Program-made: the position numbers and the translations under genes
Notes under the pieces: model-generated
The model's input: the letters and a program-made list of their open reading frames with translations, nothing else
Database searches by the model: none
Told to the model about the DNA's origin: nothing
Part shown: positions 32,572 to 42,027 of the stretch, one piece after another
Layout of the letters: the number at the start of each line of letters is the position of its first letter
Position numbering within the stretch: position 1 is the stretch's first letter
Assembly: GCA_009844085.1 (NCBI GenBank)
Contig: VYCF01000062.1
Location: 1-52,048, forward strand
Origin: Gammaproteobacteria bacterium
GTDB lineage: Bacteria > Pseudomonadota > Gammaproteobacteria > Pseudomonadales > Pseudohongiellaceae
Direction of reading: 5' to 3'
DNA length: 52,048 nucleotides

Positions 32572-33891
32572 ATGCTGCGCGCCATGTCCGAATCCACCCA
32601 CACAATCCAGGCGCCGGTCAGCGGCAAGGCCAGAATCCGGTCGATCGATACCCTGCGCGGCGTCGCGTTGCTGGGTATCCTCGTCATCAATATTCTGGCT
32701 TTCGCCCAGCCGTTCGGCTCGATGTTCGATCCTCGTGTCGACGGCGCCACGGAAGGGGCGAATTTCGCCTTGTTCGCGGGCGCCGAGATATTCGTCGAAG
32801 GCGGCATGCGGGCGATCTTCTCCATGCTGTTCGGGGCCGGGCTACTGATTTTCATGAACAAGCCCGGAGCGGACGCGGGTGAAGTGCGCGGGCTGTACTA
32901 CCGGCGCACCGGCCTCCTGGTCCTGTTCGGTCTGTTCAACGCCTACGCGTTGCTCTGGGTCGGCGACATCCTGTACATCTACGGTATGACCGGGCTGCTG
33001 CTGTTCCTGTTTCGGAACCTGAGCCCGAACAAACTCCTTTTCTGGGCAATCGGCGTGTTGTTGTTCACGACCCTGATTCACGTCGGCCTGCATTACTCGC
33101 TGCGGCAACTCGGCGAAATCGTCGCGGAGGCGCAAGCGCTCGGACCCGGTGCGGAGCTGACGGAACTACAGCGGGAGTCGGTCCAGGCATGGGACACGAT
33201 GCTCGCGGAACAGGGCCTCAGCGAAGCCGGCCAGGCAGAAGAAGTCGAGACCAGGCACTCGGGCTATGTAGACAACTTCGTGTTCTCTGCAAGCCTTACG
33301 ATCTACATGCAGACCATCGGCCTGCTGGTCTTTGGCCTGTGGGACACGCTCGGCATGATGCTGCTCGGCATGGCGCTGATGAAGTGGCGGGTTTTCGACG
33401 CCTCGCGCAGCATACGATTCTACCTGCTGCTGATGCTGCTCGGATTCGGCGTCGGTCTGCCGCTGAACGCCTGGGAAACCATGACTTTCGTGGAAAGCGG
33501 ATATCAGTTGCACTGGCAGTCCATCAACCGGCCGACCTACGATCTTGGGCGGTTGTCGCTCGCCCTTGGATATATCGGTCTGGTGATGGTGGTTTGCCGT
33601 TCCGGCGTATTGACGCGTCTGCAAGCGGCCCTGGCCAATGTCGGCCGGATGGCGCTGACGAACTACCTGATGCAGACGATAATCTGCAATCTGGTTTTTC
33701 TCGGCATCGGCTTCGGCCAGTTCGCCTCATGGGACCGTTCTGGCATGTACCTGTTCGTGCTGGGCGTTTGGCTCTTCCAGATCGTCTTCAGCCATATCTG
33801 GTTGCGACACTACCGGTTCGGACCTTTTGAATGGCTCTGGCGGAGCCTGACCTATCGCCGCCGGCAGCCGATGCTCGAAGCCGGCAGTTAA
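32572..33891 (+). CDS. DUF418 family inner-membrane protein
   Basis: A 439-residue multispanning membrane protein. ATG 32572 follows GGGAG; ATG 32584 is an alternative. The N-terminal motif IRSIDTLRGVALLGILVINI is the acyltransferase-like signature seen in DUF418/YeiB proteins. Further helices include AIFSMLFGAGLLIF, GLLVLFGLFNAYALLWVGDI and YGMTGLLLFLF. The C-terminal DUF418 domain has NVGRMALTNYLMQTI and FGPFEWLWRSLTY. About ten membrane helices in total. The biochemical role of the family is not established; acyl transfer to surface polymers has been suggested from its similarity to acyltransferase 3. The region upstream carries a 14-bp tandem repeat. Confidence 0.87.
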   Translation: MLRAMSESTHTIQAPVSGKARIRSIDTLRGVALLGILVINILAFAQPFGSMFDPRVDGATEGANFALFAGAEIFVEGGMRAIFSMLFGAGLLIFMNKPGADAGEVRGLYYRRTGLLVLFGLFNAYALLWVGDILYIYGMTGLLLFLFRNLSPNKLLFWAIGVLLFTTLIHVGLHYSLRQLGEIVAEAQALGPGAELTELQRESVQAWDTMLAEQGLSEAGQAEEVETRHSGYVDNFVFSASLTIYMQTIGLLVFGLWDTLGMMLLGMALMKWRVFDASRSIRFYLLLMLLGFGVGLPLNAWETMTFVESGYQLHWQSINRPTYDLGRLSLALGYIGLVMVVCRSGVLTRLQAALANVGRMALTNYLMQTIICNLVFLGIGFGQFASWDRSGMYLFVLGVWLFQIVFSHIWLRHYRFGPFEWLWRSLTYRRRQPMLEAGS

Positions 33892-33982
33892 TCCTTGAGA
33901 TTTCGTGAAACTGCCGGGCTGCGTCCATGCACGCCGGCCGGTTTGCCGGTTTGCCAAATTGACAGCTTCGTGAAAGATTGTT

Positions 33983-35365
33983 ATGCAAATTGCGTTTTTC
34001 CAGGTTGATCGGAGCACGTTCCGGGAAATGGTGCGCATCGCCGTTCCGATGGTGGTGTCCCAGGGAACTTTTGCGCTCATGATCTTTACCGACCGCTATT
34101 TCATGTCCCAGATCAGTCCGACACACATGGCGGCCTCTCTTGGCGGCGGGGTCGCGGCGTTTTTCTCGTTCTGTTTCTTCACCGGGCTGTTCTCTTACAG
34201 CAACGCGCTGGTGGCCCAGTACTTCGGCGCGAAAGAACTCCACAAGTGTCCGAAGGTAGTTACCCAGGGACTGATCCTGTCGGTCGTGAGCCTGATTCCG
34301 CTCGCCGTCATCACGCTCGGGGTTCTGCAATTGTTTAATCTGCTCGATCACGACCCGCGGCTGGTCGAACTCGAACGCGTCTATTTTCTGATCCTCATGG
34401 CGGGAGTGCTGCTGCCGCTTGCGAAAACCTGCTTCTCATCGTATTTCGCCGGCATCGGCCGCACTCGCATAGTCATGATCTGTGATATCTGCGGCCTGCT
34501 GCTCAATGTGCCGCTCGCCTACGTTATGATATTCGGCCATCTCGGGTTGCCGGCCATGGGCATCGCCGGCGCCGCCATCAGCACCAATATCGCGACGCTG
34601 TTTTCGCTCGGACTGTTCGTCTGGTTCTACATGAAACCCTTTCATCGCGTCCGTTTCAGGGTCATGCAGTCCTTTCATTTCGACGCGGGGATCACGCGCC
34701 GCTATCTGCGCCTGGGGCTGCCTTCCGCGGTGGAACTGTTCCTAAATGTCGCGGCGTTCAACCTGTTTCTGCTCATGTTCCAGTCTTATGGCATCGTCGC
34801 CGGCGCGTCCGCGGCAATCGTCTTCAATTGGGACATTCTTTCCTTCGTGCCGATGATCGGTCTCAACATCGCCGTGATCAGCATGATCGGCCGTTTCGTC
34901 GGCGCCGGCGACATGGAACGGACCAACCAGGTAATCCGCGCGGGATTCGCGCTCGGCCTGTGCTATTCGGCGGCGCTTGCCGTCACGTATATCGTGTTCC
35001 GTTTCCCGCTGGTCGAAATTTTCACGCCGCCGGGCGGAGACTTCGAAGAAATCCGCGCGCTCGCCGGCTTCATGATGGTCGGGCTGTCCTGCTACACCAT
35101 GGCCGACGCCACCTGCCTGGTCGCCGGCGGCGTGCTGCGCGGCGCCGGCGATACGCGCTGGCTGATGATCGCCTCGGTTACCTTGCATTGGCTGATGCTG
35201 GTGGTTCAGTACTTCGTCATCCTCGTATGGCGGCTGAGCCCCCAGGTTTCCTGGATCGTCCTGACCTTGCTGGTGTTCAGCATCGCCGTCGTTTATGTAA
35301 CGCGCTTGCGGGGCGATAGCTGGCGCAGCGAGGAAAAACTCGCCGCCGTCATGGGTGAGGACTGA
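33983..35365 (+). CDS. MATE family efflux transporter
   Basis: A 460-residue transporter of normal MATE length with 12 predicted membrane helices in two six-helix halves. Motifs: REMVRIAVPMVVSQGTFALM and IFTDRYFMS in half one; LRLGLPSAVELFLNVAAFNL and GLSCYTMADATCLVAGGVLR then GAGDTRW in half two (GxxRGxGDT is strongly conserved). Such proteins export cationic drugs or metabolites using Na+ or H+. The last codons (MGED and the TGA) lie inside a copy of the structured repeat, so the native C-terminus may have been replaced there. No regulator is adjacent. Confidence 0.9.
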   Translation: MQIAFFQVDRSTFREMVRIAVPMVVSQGTFALMIFTDRYFMSQISPTHMAASLGGGVAAFFSFCFFTGLFSYSNALVAQYFGAKELHKCPKVVTQGLILSVVSLIPLAVITLGVLQLFNLLDHDPRLVELERVYFLILMAGVLLPLAKTCFSSYFAGIGRTRIVMICDICGLLLNVPLAYVMIFGHLGLPAMGIAGAAISTNIATLFSLGLFVWFYMKPFHRVRFRVMQSFHFDAGITRRYLRLGLPSAVELFLNVAAFNLFLLMFQSYGIVAGASAAIVFNWDILSFVPMIGLNIAVISMIGRFVGAGDMERTNQVIRAGFALGLCYSAALAVTYIVFRFPLVEIFTPPGGDFEEIRALAGFMMVGLSCYTMADATCLVAGGVLRGAGDTRWLMIASVTLHWLMLVVQYFVILVWRLSPQVSWIVLTLLVFSIAVVYVTRLRGDSWRSEEKLAAVMGED

Positions 35366-35472
35366 TCGGCGCAGCCGATCGGAAGCAAAGCTTCCGAAAG
35401 TCCGAACGGCTTGCCATGGAGGGCAAGACTGGGGCCAATCGAAGCCAATGAACCTGCGCCAGGGATGGCAAG
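35353..35472 (+). repeat. Structured intergenic repeat, copy 2
   Basis: It starts GGGTGAGG within the MATE gene. Stem I GATCGGC-GCA-GCCGATC; stem II CGGAAGC-AAA-GCTTCCG; stem III CTTGCC-N6-GGCAAG; it ends GCGCCAGGGATGGCA. Stems II and III differ from copy 1 on both sides so that pairing is kept. The MATE stop codon (35363-35365) is inside the element. Confidence 0.8.
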
Positions 35473-35572
35473 TACAACCCGTCAGAATTCCCCTACGGCT
35501 CTCTGCGCTTGTGGATTCGCGCGGCAACAGGTAGCCTCTACCGATCAACTTCGCTGGATTCCAGGTGTATTG

Positions 35573-36778
35573 ATGAAAAGAACCGTCGGCGTGTTGCTGC
35601 CCGCCCTCGCCTTGCTGGGATTGACTGTTACCGTCGCGTTTTCCCAATCCCAATACCCCGAAGGTCTGCTGAACCAGAAATCCAGCTTCATGCGTTCCGC
35701 CGCCCGGGCCATGGGAGAGCCTTTTCGCGGGCTGACTACCTCCGAAGGCCTGATCGAAGGCCTTTTCTCCGTGCGGGAGACCGGAGTTTCCACGGCGCCG
35801 GTTCTCGAGGCGGCGAATGCGTTTCTGGCGACGCTGGACACCGCCGCATTGAGCCGCTCGCATTTCGCCATCGAGGATCCGGAATGGCGCGACTGGTCGA
35901 ATGTCGATGTCGGCATCTTCGCCCGCCGCGGCATCAGCCTGGAGGAGATGAACGAAGAACAGAAAGCCGCCGCCTGGAACCTGCTCGATCGATCCCTCAG
36001 CGCGGCGGGAGTGGAGAAGACCCGCAGCATCATGCGCACCGAACAGCGGTTGTTCGAAATAAACGGCGAACCGATTCGCTATCACGAGGAGAAATACTAT
36101 TTCACCTTCATGGGCATGCCTTCCGAATCCGGGCCCTGGGGCTGGCAGCTTGACGGACATCACCTGGTGATCAACTACTTCGTGCTCGGCGACCAGGTCG
36201 TGATGACGCCCGCGTTCTGGGGCGGCGAACCGGTCGTGGCCGAGGCCGGCAAGTATGCCGGCAATATCATCTTGCAGGCCGAGCAGGATCTGGGCCTGGC
36301 CCTGATGCAATCCCTGAGCGCGGAACAGCAGGCGGCCGCTACCATCGATTCGGAAAAGACGCGCAACAATCTGATCGCCGCGGCGAACCAGGACAACCTG
36401 GTGCTCGACCCGGAAGGCATCCGCGCCACCGAGCTCGACAGCGCGCAGCAACTCGCCCTGCTCGGCGTTATCCGCGAATACGTCGGCAATCTGCGCGATC
36501 CCCATGCCGAGGTCACCATGGAGGAAATCGGCGAACATCTCGGCGACACCTGGTTCGGCTGGCGCGGCGCCACCGAGGACGACGCGGTGTTCTACTACCG
36601 CATACAAAGCCCGGTCATCCTCATCGAATTCGATCATCAGAATCCCGTGGGAACCTTGCAGAAGAACCAGCCTGGCGTTCCCACGAGAGACCATATCCAC
36701 ACCGTGGTGAGAACACCCAACGGCAACGATTACGGCAAGGACCTGCTCGCGCAGCATCTGGCGGCGCAACCCCATTGA
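35573..36778 (+). CDS. DUF3500 family secreted protein
   Basis: A 401-residue protein; ATG 35573 follows AGGTG and opens a signal peptide (MKRTVGVLLPALALLGLTVT). The DUF3500 core is clear: GPWGWQLDGHHLVINYFVLG, TPAFWGGEPV and the C-terminal RDHIHTVVRTPNGNDYGKDL. Conserved His and Asp/Asn residues in these motifs suggest a hydrolase or metal protein, but no activity has been assigned to the family. It ends 2 bp before the gamma-glutamyltransferase start, so the two are an operon. Domain secure, function unknown. Confidence 0.87.
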   Translation: MKRTVGVLLPALALLGLTVTVAFSQSQYPEGLLNQKSSFMRSAARAMGEPFRGLTTSEGLIEGLFSVRETGVSTAPVLEAANAFLATLDTAALSRSHFAIEDPEWRDWSNVDVGIFARRGISLEEMNEEQKAAAWNLLDRSLSAAGVEKTRSIMRTEQRLFEINGEPIRYHEEKYYFTFMGMPSESGPWGWQLDGHHLVINYFVLGDQVVMTPAFWGGEPVVAEAGKYAGNIILQAEQDLGLALMQSLSAEQQAAATIDSEKTRNNLIAAANQDNLVLDPEGIRATELDSAQQLALLGVIREYVGNLRDPHAEVTMEEIGEHLGDTWFGWRGATEDDAVFYYRIQSPVILIEFDHQNPVGTLQKNQPGVPTRDHIHTVVRTPNGNDYGKDLLAQHLAAQPH

Positions 36779-36780
36779 TC

Positions 36781-38598
36781 ATGAAAATCATTCTCCGAAC
36801 CCTGTTTGTCTGCGTATTTGCCGCCTGGGCGATTCCCGCGCTTTCCCAATCTCCCAACGCCTTCGGCATTCCCACGGCGGAGTGGCCGAATCCTGCAGCG
36901 GGCATCGTCGCCGTGCCGGGCAGCCGCGCCCAGGGATTCGCCGGCCAGGGGCGGTCCGAGGTAATCGCCCGCCATGGCATTGTCGCGACCAGCGACCCGC
37001 TGGCCGCGCAGGCCGGGCTTGAGATCCTGCAACAGGGCGGCAACGCGATCGATGCGGCCGTGGCCGCCGCGGCGGTGCTCGACGTTACCTCGCAGAACGA
37101 TACCGGTCTGGCCGGGGATCTTTTCGCGCTGGTCTGGAGTGCGGCCGACCGCAGGCTGTATGCGCTGAACTCGGCCGGCTGGGCGCCGGCCGGCTGGACG
37201 CCCGGGTTCTTCAAGGAGCAACTGGGAGTCGAAAGAATACCTGGGCGCGGAGTCAATTCGGCCACGGTGCCGGGCGCCGTAGCCGGCTACGACGCATTGC
37301 TCGAGCGCTTCGGCACCATGGATTTCAGGCAGACGCTGGAACGCGCGGCGCGCATCGCCGAAGAGGGCTGGGGGCAGTCGGAACGGCGGCACGTGGATCT
37401 GACTCGCCAGGTTGGGAAGTTACTCGAAGACCCGGATTCGGCCCGCGTGTTTCTCGACGGCCGCGAGGCGCCGGCGCTGTATTCGATCATTCGCAATCCC
37501 GGCCTGGCTGACGCTCTGCGGATTTTGCAGGAAGAAGGCAAGGACGCGTTCTACCGTGGGGCGATCGCCGATGCCCTGGTGGCGAAAGTTCAGTCGCTGG
37601 GCGGAGTCATGACGCATGAGGATCTGGCGGAGTTCGAACCCGAATGGGTCGAACCCATATCCACCAGCTATCACGGCCATGACGTACACCAGTTGCCGCC
37701 CCCGGGCCAGGGCTGGGCGGCGCTGGAAATGCTCAATATCCTGGAGATGTGCGCTCCCGTGCACGGACTCAATCTTTCCGCGCTGGGGCCCTCGAGTCCC
37801 GACTACTGGCATTTCATGGTGGAAGCCAAGAAGCTGGCCTATTCCGACTTGCAGGCCTACAACGCCGATCCGCTGTTCAATCCGCCCCCGCTCAATCAAT
37901 TGCTGTCGAAAACCTACGCGCTTTCGCTTTGCGACCGGATCGACATGAACAAGGCCGCCGAGCCTTCGGTTACCGGCGGACTCGACGGCGGCACGATCTA
38001 CCTCACTACCGCCGACCGCTGGGGCAACATGGTCTCCCTGATCCACAGCATCTTTTCGGTATACGGCAGCGGCATCACGATTCCGCCTTACGGCATGATC
38101 CTGCATAACCGCGGCGTGGGCTTTACGCTCGATGAGGATCATCCCAATGTCGTGGCGCCGAGAAAGCGGCCATTTCATTCGATCATCGCCGGTTTCGTCT
38201 CCCGCAACGGCGAGCCGTTGATGACATTCGGCAACATGGGCGGTGCGGTGCAGCCCGAGACCCACGCCCAGCACATGGTTAACGTGATCGACCATGGCAT
38301 GAACGTGCAGATGACTACCGACGCGGCGCGTTTCACGCATAACCAGAACAGCAACGTGTTGTCGCTGGAGCACAATCTGTTCGATCTGGTCGGGCCGGCG
38401 CTGCGCGCGCGCGGACACAACGTGCGCGGCGTCGACGGCGGCGCGGTAGGGGGCTACCAGGGCATCCTGTTCACGCGCGACCCGGAAATGACGCCGCCGT
38501 TATTCAATCAGCAAAGCATCGACGAAGACCTTCCGGTGAATGGCGTCTATCGCGCCGGTTCCGACCATCGCAAGGACGGTCAGGCCGTCGGTTGGTGA
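36781..38598 (+). CDS. Gamma-glutamyltransferase family Ntn hydrolase, secreted
   Basis: A 605-residue precursor. I use ATG 36781; a TTG two codons upstream overlaps the preceding stop. Signal peptide IILRTLFVCVFAAWAIPALS. The large subunit part has GIVATSDPLAAQAGLEILQQ then GGNAIDAAVAAAAVLDVTSQ and SATVPGAVAGYDALLERFG. The autoprocessing site should precede a Thr in the GGLDGGTIYLTTADRWGN segment, after which come SLIHSIFSVYGSGI and GFTLDEDHPN. GGT-family enzymes cleave themselves and then transfer or hydrolyse gamma-glutamyl or acyl groups in the periplasm. The pairing with DUF3500 suggests a shared catabolic task, which is unproven. Confidence 0.88.
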   Translation: MKIILRTLFVCVFAAWAIPALSQSPNAFGIPTAEWPNPAAGIVAVPGSRAQGFAGQGRSEVIARHGIVATSDPLAAQAGLEILQQGGNAIDAAVAAAAVLDVTSQNDTGLAGDLFALVWSAADRRLYALNSAGWAPAGWTPGFFKEQLGVERIPGRGVNSATVPGAVAGYDALLERFGTMDFRQTLERAARIAEEGWGQSERRHVDLTRQVGKLLEDPDSARVFLDGREAPALYSIIRNPGLADALRILQEEGKDAFYRGAIADALVAKVQSLGGVMTHEDLAEFEPEWVEPISTSYHGHDVHQLPPPGQGWAALEMLNILEMCAPVHGLNLSALGPSSPDYWHFMVEAKKLAYSDLQAYNADPLFNPPPLNQLLSKTYALSLCDRIDMNKAAEPSVTGGLDGGTIYLTTADRWGNMVSLIHSIFSVYGSGITIPPYGMILHNRGVGFTLDEDHPNVVAPRKRPFHSIIAGFVSRNGEPLMTFGNMGGAVQPETHAQHMVNVIDHGMNVQMTTDAARFTHNQNSNVLSLEHNLFDLVGPALRARGHNVRGVDGGAVGGYQGILFTRDPEMTPPLFNQQSIDEDLPVNGVYRAGSDHRKDGQAVGW

Positions 38599-38622
38599 GT
38601 GCAGGAGAAAAGGGGAATCAAT

Positions 38623-39003
38623 ATGTCTGAAGTGAGCTGGTTGGCCGTTATTGTCGCGACGGTCCTGAGTTTCATGTTAGGTGGGCTGTGGTATTCACCG
38701 CGGGTTTTTGGCGCCAGATGGGCCGAAGGCTGTAGAGTCGACCTCGAGTCGGAGGATGCCGGCAAACACGCGGTCAAGGCGTTGTCGGTGCAGTTCGTCA
38801 GCACCCTGCTGTTGGCCTGGCTGCTCGGCGCGATGGTGGACGCCGGCGAATGGCTCATGATCGCGGTAACCGTGAGCGTGGTGGCGGTAATTCTGATTTC
38901 GGCGGGACTGTTTCATCGCAACAGTCATTTCGCCGCGGTCATCGAGGGCGTCTTTGTCGTGGTGATGTCCACGGTGATGGTTGTCGTGCACCTGGTGCTC
39001 TAG
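38623..39003 (+). CDS. DUF1761 family membrane protein
   Basis: A 126-residue protein with four membrane helices: WLAVIVATVLSFMLGGLWYS, ALSVQFVSTLLLAWLLGAMV, WLMIAVTVSVVAVILISAGL and AVIEGVFVVVMSTVMVVVHL. The GGLWYSPRVFGARWAEG segment after the first helix is the DUF1761 hallmark. ATG 38623 follows GGGG. It lies 24 bp after the GGT-family gene and overlaps the convergent thiE by 4 bp. No function is known for the family. Confidence 0.82.
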   Translation: MSEVSWLAVIVATVLSFMLGGLWYSPRVFGARWAEGCRVDLESEDAGKHAVKALSVQFVSTLLLAWLLGAMVDAGEWLMIAVTVSVVAVILISAGLFHRNSHFAAVIEGVFVVVMSTVMVVVHLVL

Positions 39004-39629
39004 CCGGCGTATTCCGCATGCATCCGGACGAGTTCCCGCGCGGCGGCGCCCGGGTCTGACGCGCCGAAGATCGCGTGTATCACGGCCAGCAGGTCGGCGC
39101 CTGCAGCCAGCGCCTGTGCCGCATTGTCCCGGTCTATTCCGCCGATGGCGGTTATCGGCAAGTCCAGCGACTTACGCGCCGCTTGCAATGTTTCAAGCCG
39201 GGCAGAGGGGGCGTGCGGTTTGCTGACCGAGGGGAAGAATCTTCCGAAGGCGACATAGTCGGCGCCCTGGACCTGCGCGGACCGGGCCAGTTCCAGCGAG
39301 TCGTGACAGGTAGCGCCGATTATGGCGCCGGCGCCGAGCGCGGCGCGGGCGCCGGCGATATCGGGATCCGTCCTACCCAGGTGAACGCCGTCGGCGCCGC
39401 ATTGTGCACACAATTCCACGTCGTCATTAATGATTAGCGGCACCTCGTGGCGCCGGCAGACCGCAATCAGCCGCGCAACCTGGCTGCGGGCCTCGTCCCG
39501 GTCGCCATGCTTGGCGCGGAATTGCAGCATAGCGATGCCGGCCCCCGCGACTTCGCTCAAGATATCCTCATGATCGGGCCGATGCATGAAGGCATCGTCC
39601 GTAATCGGATAAATTCCGGAAAAACTCAT
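39000..39629 (-). CDS. thiE: Thiamine-phosphate synthase ThiE
   Basis: A 209-residue TIM barrel of normal length. Motifs in order: YPITDD, GIAMLQFRAK (binds the HMP pyrophosphate), LIINDDVELC, GADGVHLGRTD, IIGATCHDSLELARSAQVQG, ADYVAFGRFFPSVSKPHA (the usual G-FPT-TK loop reads FFPSVSKP) and ITAIGGIDRDNAAQALAAGA. It joins HMP-PP and thiazole phosphate to make thiamine phosphate. Its ATG overlaps the thiD stop by 4 bp, so the pair is translationally coupled. No TPP riboswitch is seen upstream. Confidence 0.93.
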   Translation of the reverse strand: MSFSGIYPITDDAFMHRPDHEDILSEVAGAGIAMLQFRAKHGDRDEARSQVARLIAVCRRHEVPLIINDDVELCAQCGADGVHLGRTDPDIAGARAALGAGAIIGATCHDSLELARSAQVQGADYVAFGRFFPSVSKPHAPSARLETLQAARKSLDLPITAIGGIDRDNAAQALAAGADLLAVIHAIFGASDPGAAARELVRMHAEYAG

Positions 39630-40426
39630 GGCTCTCGCGTAAAGCCCCGTTCCGGCAGATGCTGGCCGGCCCCGGCGCGCCAGGCCCGACTGAGAGATTC
39701 CCAGGTATATTGCTGCGCCTCGCGCAAGGCGCTCTCCATATCGCGGCCCAGGGCGAGATTGCCGGCGACAGCGCTGGCAAGGGTGCAGCCCGAGCCATGG
39801 AATTCATGTTCCAGTCTCGGCCAGCGGAATTCCGAGGATATACAAGTAGCTTCATCGATTGCCCGAAACCAGCGATTGACCACGAACTCTCCCGATTCGT
39901 GGCCGCCGGTCAGCAATACATTGCGGCAGCCCCGGCGCAGCACCTCTCCGGCCGCCGCATCGGGCGAGTCAGCCTTCGGCGCCAGTTGCGCCAGCTCCAC
40001 CGAGTTGGGAGTAACTATCGTCGCCAGCGGCAGCAGCAGTTCACGCATGGCTGCGAGTGTTTCGGGCCCCGCAAAGGCATAACCGCCGCCGGCGGCGCTG
40101 ACCGGGTCCATGACGACGGGAATATCCGCGTGTTTGCGCAATATTCCACAAACGGTCTTCACCGTGGCGGCGCTGCCAAGCAGGCCCAGCTTGAAACAGC
40201 GAACCGGCATGTCCGCCAATACGCAATGCGCCTGTTCCGCCAACAGGTCGGCGACTACGGGAACCATCCGGCTTGCGTTGACGGTGTCCTGCACCGTGAG
40301 CACGGTCGCAACCGGAGCGCAATGACAGCCGAGGCCGAGCAGGGTTTCCGCATCGGCCTGCAGGCCGGCCCCGCCGCTGGGGTCGAGGCCGGAAAAACAG
40401 AGGACGACGGGCTTGCCGGCGCTCAT
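39626..40426 (-). CDS. thiD: Hydroxymethylpyrimidine/phosphomethylpyrimidine kinase ThiD
   Basis: A 266-residue ribokinase-fold enzyme starting at ATG 40426; a longer open frame upstream enters the hemJ gene and is rejected. Motifs: LCFSGLDPSGGAGLQADAET (substrate-binding start), VATVLTVQDT, IPVVMDPVSAAGGGYAF, TIVTPNSVELAQLA, NVLLTGGHESGEF and the anion hole HGSGCTLASAVAGNLALGRD. It makes HMP-PP for ThiE. It is coupled to thiE, and its start lies 5 bp after the hemJ stop, so hemJ-thiD-thiE may share one message. Confidence 0.93.
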   Translation of the reverse strand: MSAGKPVVLCFSGLDPSGGAGLQADAETLLGLGCHCAPVATVLTVQDTVNASRMVPVVADLLAEQAHCVLADMPVRCFKLGLLGSAATVKTVCGILRKHADIPVVMDPVSAAGGGYAFAGPETLAAMRELLLPLATIVTPNSVELAQLAPKADSPDAAAGEVLRRGCRNVLLTGGHESGEFVVNRWFRAIDEATCISSEFRWPRLEHEFHGSGCTLASAVAGNLALGRDMESALREAQQYTWESLSRAWRAGAGQHLPERGFTREP

Positions 40427-40431
40427 AGGGA

Positions 40432-40857
40432 TCACAATACCGGTTTTACGACGATCAGAACGACGATGGCGATCAGCAAAAAGACCGGCAGTTCGTTGAA
40501 TACGCGGAAGAATACATGGCCGCGCTTGTTGCTGCCGTCGCGCAAGGCGCTCATGTAGACCCAGCACATGCCGTGATAAACGAGCAACAGGGCGACGAGG
40601 GCCAGTTTGACCTGCATCCACCACCAGGCGAGGAAGTAGTCCAGGTTTTCGAACAGCAGCCAGAATCCGAACAACAGCGTCGCCGCGGCGGAAGGCGTGG
40701 CGATACCCCAGAACAGCTTGCGTTCCATGACGACGAATCGGTCACGGCTGATCGCGTCCTCGCTCATGGCGTGATAGACGAAGAGCCGCGGCAGATAGAA
40801 AAGACCGGCAAACCAGCACACCATGGCGATGATGTGAAAGGACTTCAGCCAGAGCAT
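40432..40857 (-). CDS. hemJ: Protoporphyrinogen IX oxidase HemJ
   Basis: A 141-residue inner-membrane protein. ATG 40857 gives the canonical start MLWLKSFHIIAMVCWFAGLF followed by YLPRLFVYHA, where the two His correspond to the haem-ligand region. Further helices are IATPSAAATLLFGFWLLFE, MQVKLALVALLLVYHGMCWV and LPVFLLIAIVVLIVV, with FFRVFNELP before the last. HemJ oxidises protoporphyrinogen IX in haem synthesis in bacteria without HemG or HemY. It diverges from argC over a 67-bp gap. Confidence 0.9.
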   Translation of the reverse strand: MLWLKSFHIIAMVCWFAGLFYLPRLFVYHAMSEDAISRDRFVVMERKLFWGIATPSAAATLLFGFWLLFENLDYFLAWWWMQVKLALVALLLVYHGMCWVYMSALRDGSNKRGHVFFRVFNELPVFLLIAIVVLIVVKPVL

Positions 40858-40924
40858 GGAATTTTCTCGCTGGCCATCGAACGTGTAAGATACCCGCCTT
40901 TTCGGGCGGCGGAAGCAGTCTAGC

Positions 40925-41968
40925 ATGATAACCGCGGGCATAGTGGGCGGCACCGGGTACACCGGCGTGGAGTTGTTGCGCCTGTTGGCGGGCCACGCGC
41001 AAGTCGAAGTGAGCCTGGTAACTTCGCGCGAACTCGCGGGGACCGCCGTCGCGAAACATTTCCCCAATCTGCGCGGCCGCTTCGACCTCGATTTCAGTGC
41101 GCCGGATCCGGCGGCGCTGGGCGAGTGCGACGTGGTTTTCTTCGCCACGCCCCATGCGGTCGCCATGAAATCCGCCGCCCGGGTTCTCGCCGGGGGCGCC
41201 AGGGTGATTGACCTGTCGGCGGATTTTCGCATTCGTGACATCGGCTGCTGGGAGCAATGGTACGGCGCCGCTCACGAATGCCCGGAACTCGTGAGCGAGG
41301 CGGTTTATGGACTTCCCGAAGTCAATCGCGAGCGTATTCGCGATGCGCGGCTGATAGCGGTTCCCGGTTGCTACCCGACAGCAATCCAGCTCGCCTTGCT
41401 GCCCTTGCTGGAAAATCGCCTCGTGGACGAAACACGGCTGATCGCCGATGCGAAATCCGGCGTCAGCGGCGCGGGCCGCAAGGCCGCGGCCGAATATCTG
41501 CTTTGCGAAGCGTCCGAATCGATCAGCGCCTATGCCGTGGCGGGACACCGGCACCACCCGGAAATCGTGCAGGGACTTGAAACGGCGGCGGGCGGACCTG
41601 TCACCTTGACTTTCGTGCCGCATCTGGCGCCGATGATCCGGGGCATTCTGGCCACCTGTTACGCCCCGGCGCGCGACCCCGGCGCCTGCAGCGCCGACCT
41701 GCTGCAATCCACGTTCGAACGGCGTTACGCCGGCGAACCATTCGTGCAGGTACTGCCCCGGGGCGAACTGCCGGCGACCCGTGAAGTCCGCGGTTCAAAC
41801 GTCTGCGAAATCGCCGTACACTACGACGAAAGTACGGCGATGGCGGTTGTTCTGGCGGCGGAGGACAATCTGGTCAAGGGAGCGGCCGGTCAGGCGGTAC
41901 AATGTATGAACATCGTTTTCGGCTGGAACGAATCCGAGGGTCTGGAGGGAATCGGACTTTTACCCTGA
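40925..41968 (+). CDS. argC: N-acetyl-gamma-glutamyl-phosphate reductase ArgC
   Basis: A 347-residue cytosolic enzyme of arginine synthesis. The N-terminal NADP-binding Rossmann motif ([16 protein letters not shown]) is followed by [21 protein letters not shown] and YGLPEVNRE. The catalytic cysteine C149 is in [16 protein letters not shown], and the catalytic His is in [11 protein letters not shown]. Also conserved are [11 protein letters not shown] and [11 protein letters not shown]. It reduces N-acetylglutamyl phosphate to the semialdehyde. It is followed by the bactofilin gene on the same strand. Confidence 0.95.
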   Translation: MITAGIVGGTGYTGVELLRLLAGHAQVEVSLVTSRELAGTAVAKHFPNLRGRFDLDFSAPDPAALGECDVVFFATPHAVAMKSAARVLAGGARVIDLSADFRIRDIGCWEQWYGAAHECPELVSEAVYGLPEVNRERIRDARLIAVPGCYPTAIQLALLPLLENRLVDETRLIADAKSGVSGAGRKAAAEYLLCEASESISAYAVAGHRHHPEIVQGLETAAGGPVTLTFVPHLAPMIRGILATCYAPARDPGACSADLLQSTFERRYAGEPFVQVLPRGELPATREVRGSNVCEIAVHYDESTAMAVVLAAEDNLVKGAAGQAVQCMNIVFGWNESEGLEGIGLLP

Positions 41969-42027
41969 CTTGCTCGTGACGGTTGCGGCAATCGCGATTG
42001 CAAGTTTTTTTGTTGGAGAGGATATGC

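Noticed and set aside
34742..36775. 677-codon open frame on the minus strand
   Set aside because: It runs antisense across the MATE and DUF3500 genes, crosses their intergenic repeat, and its product is His/Arg/Gly-rich low-complexity sequence with no family motif. A high-GC shadow.
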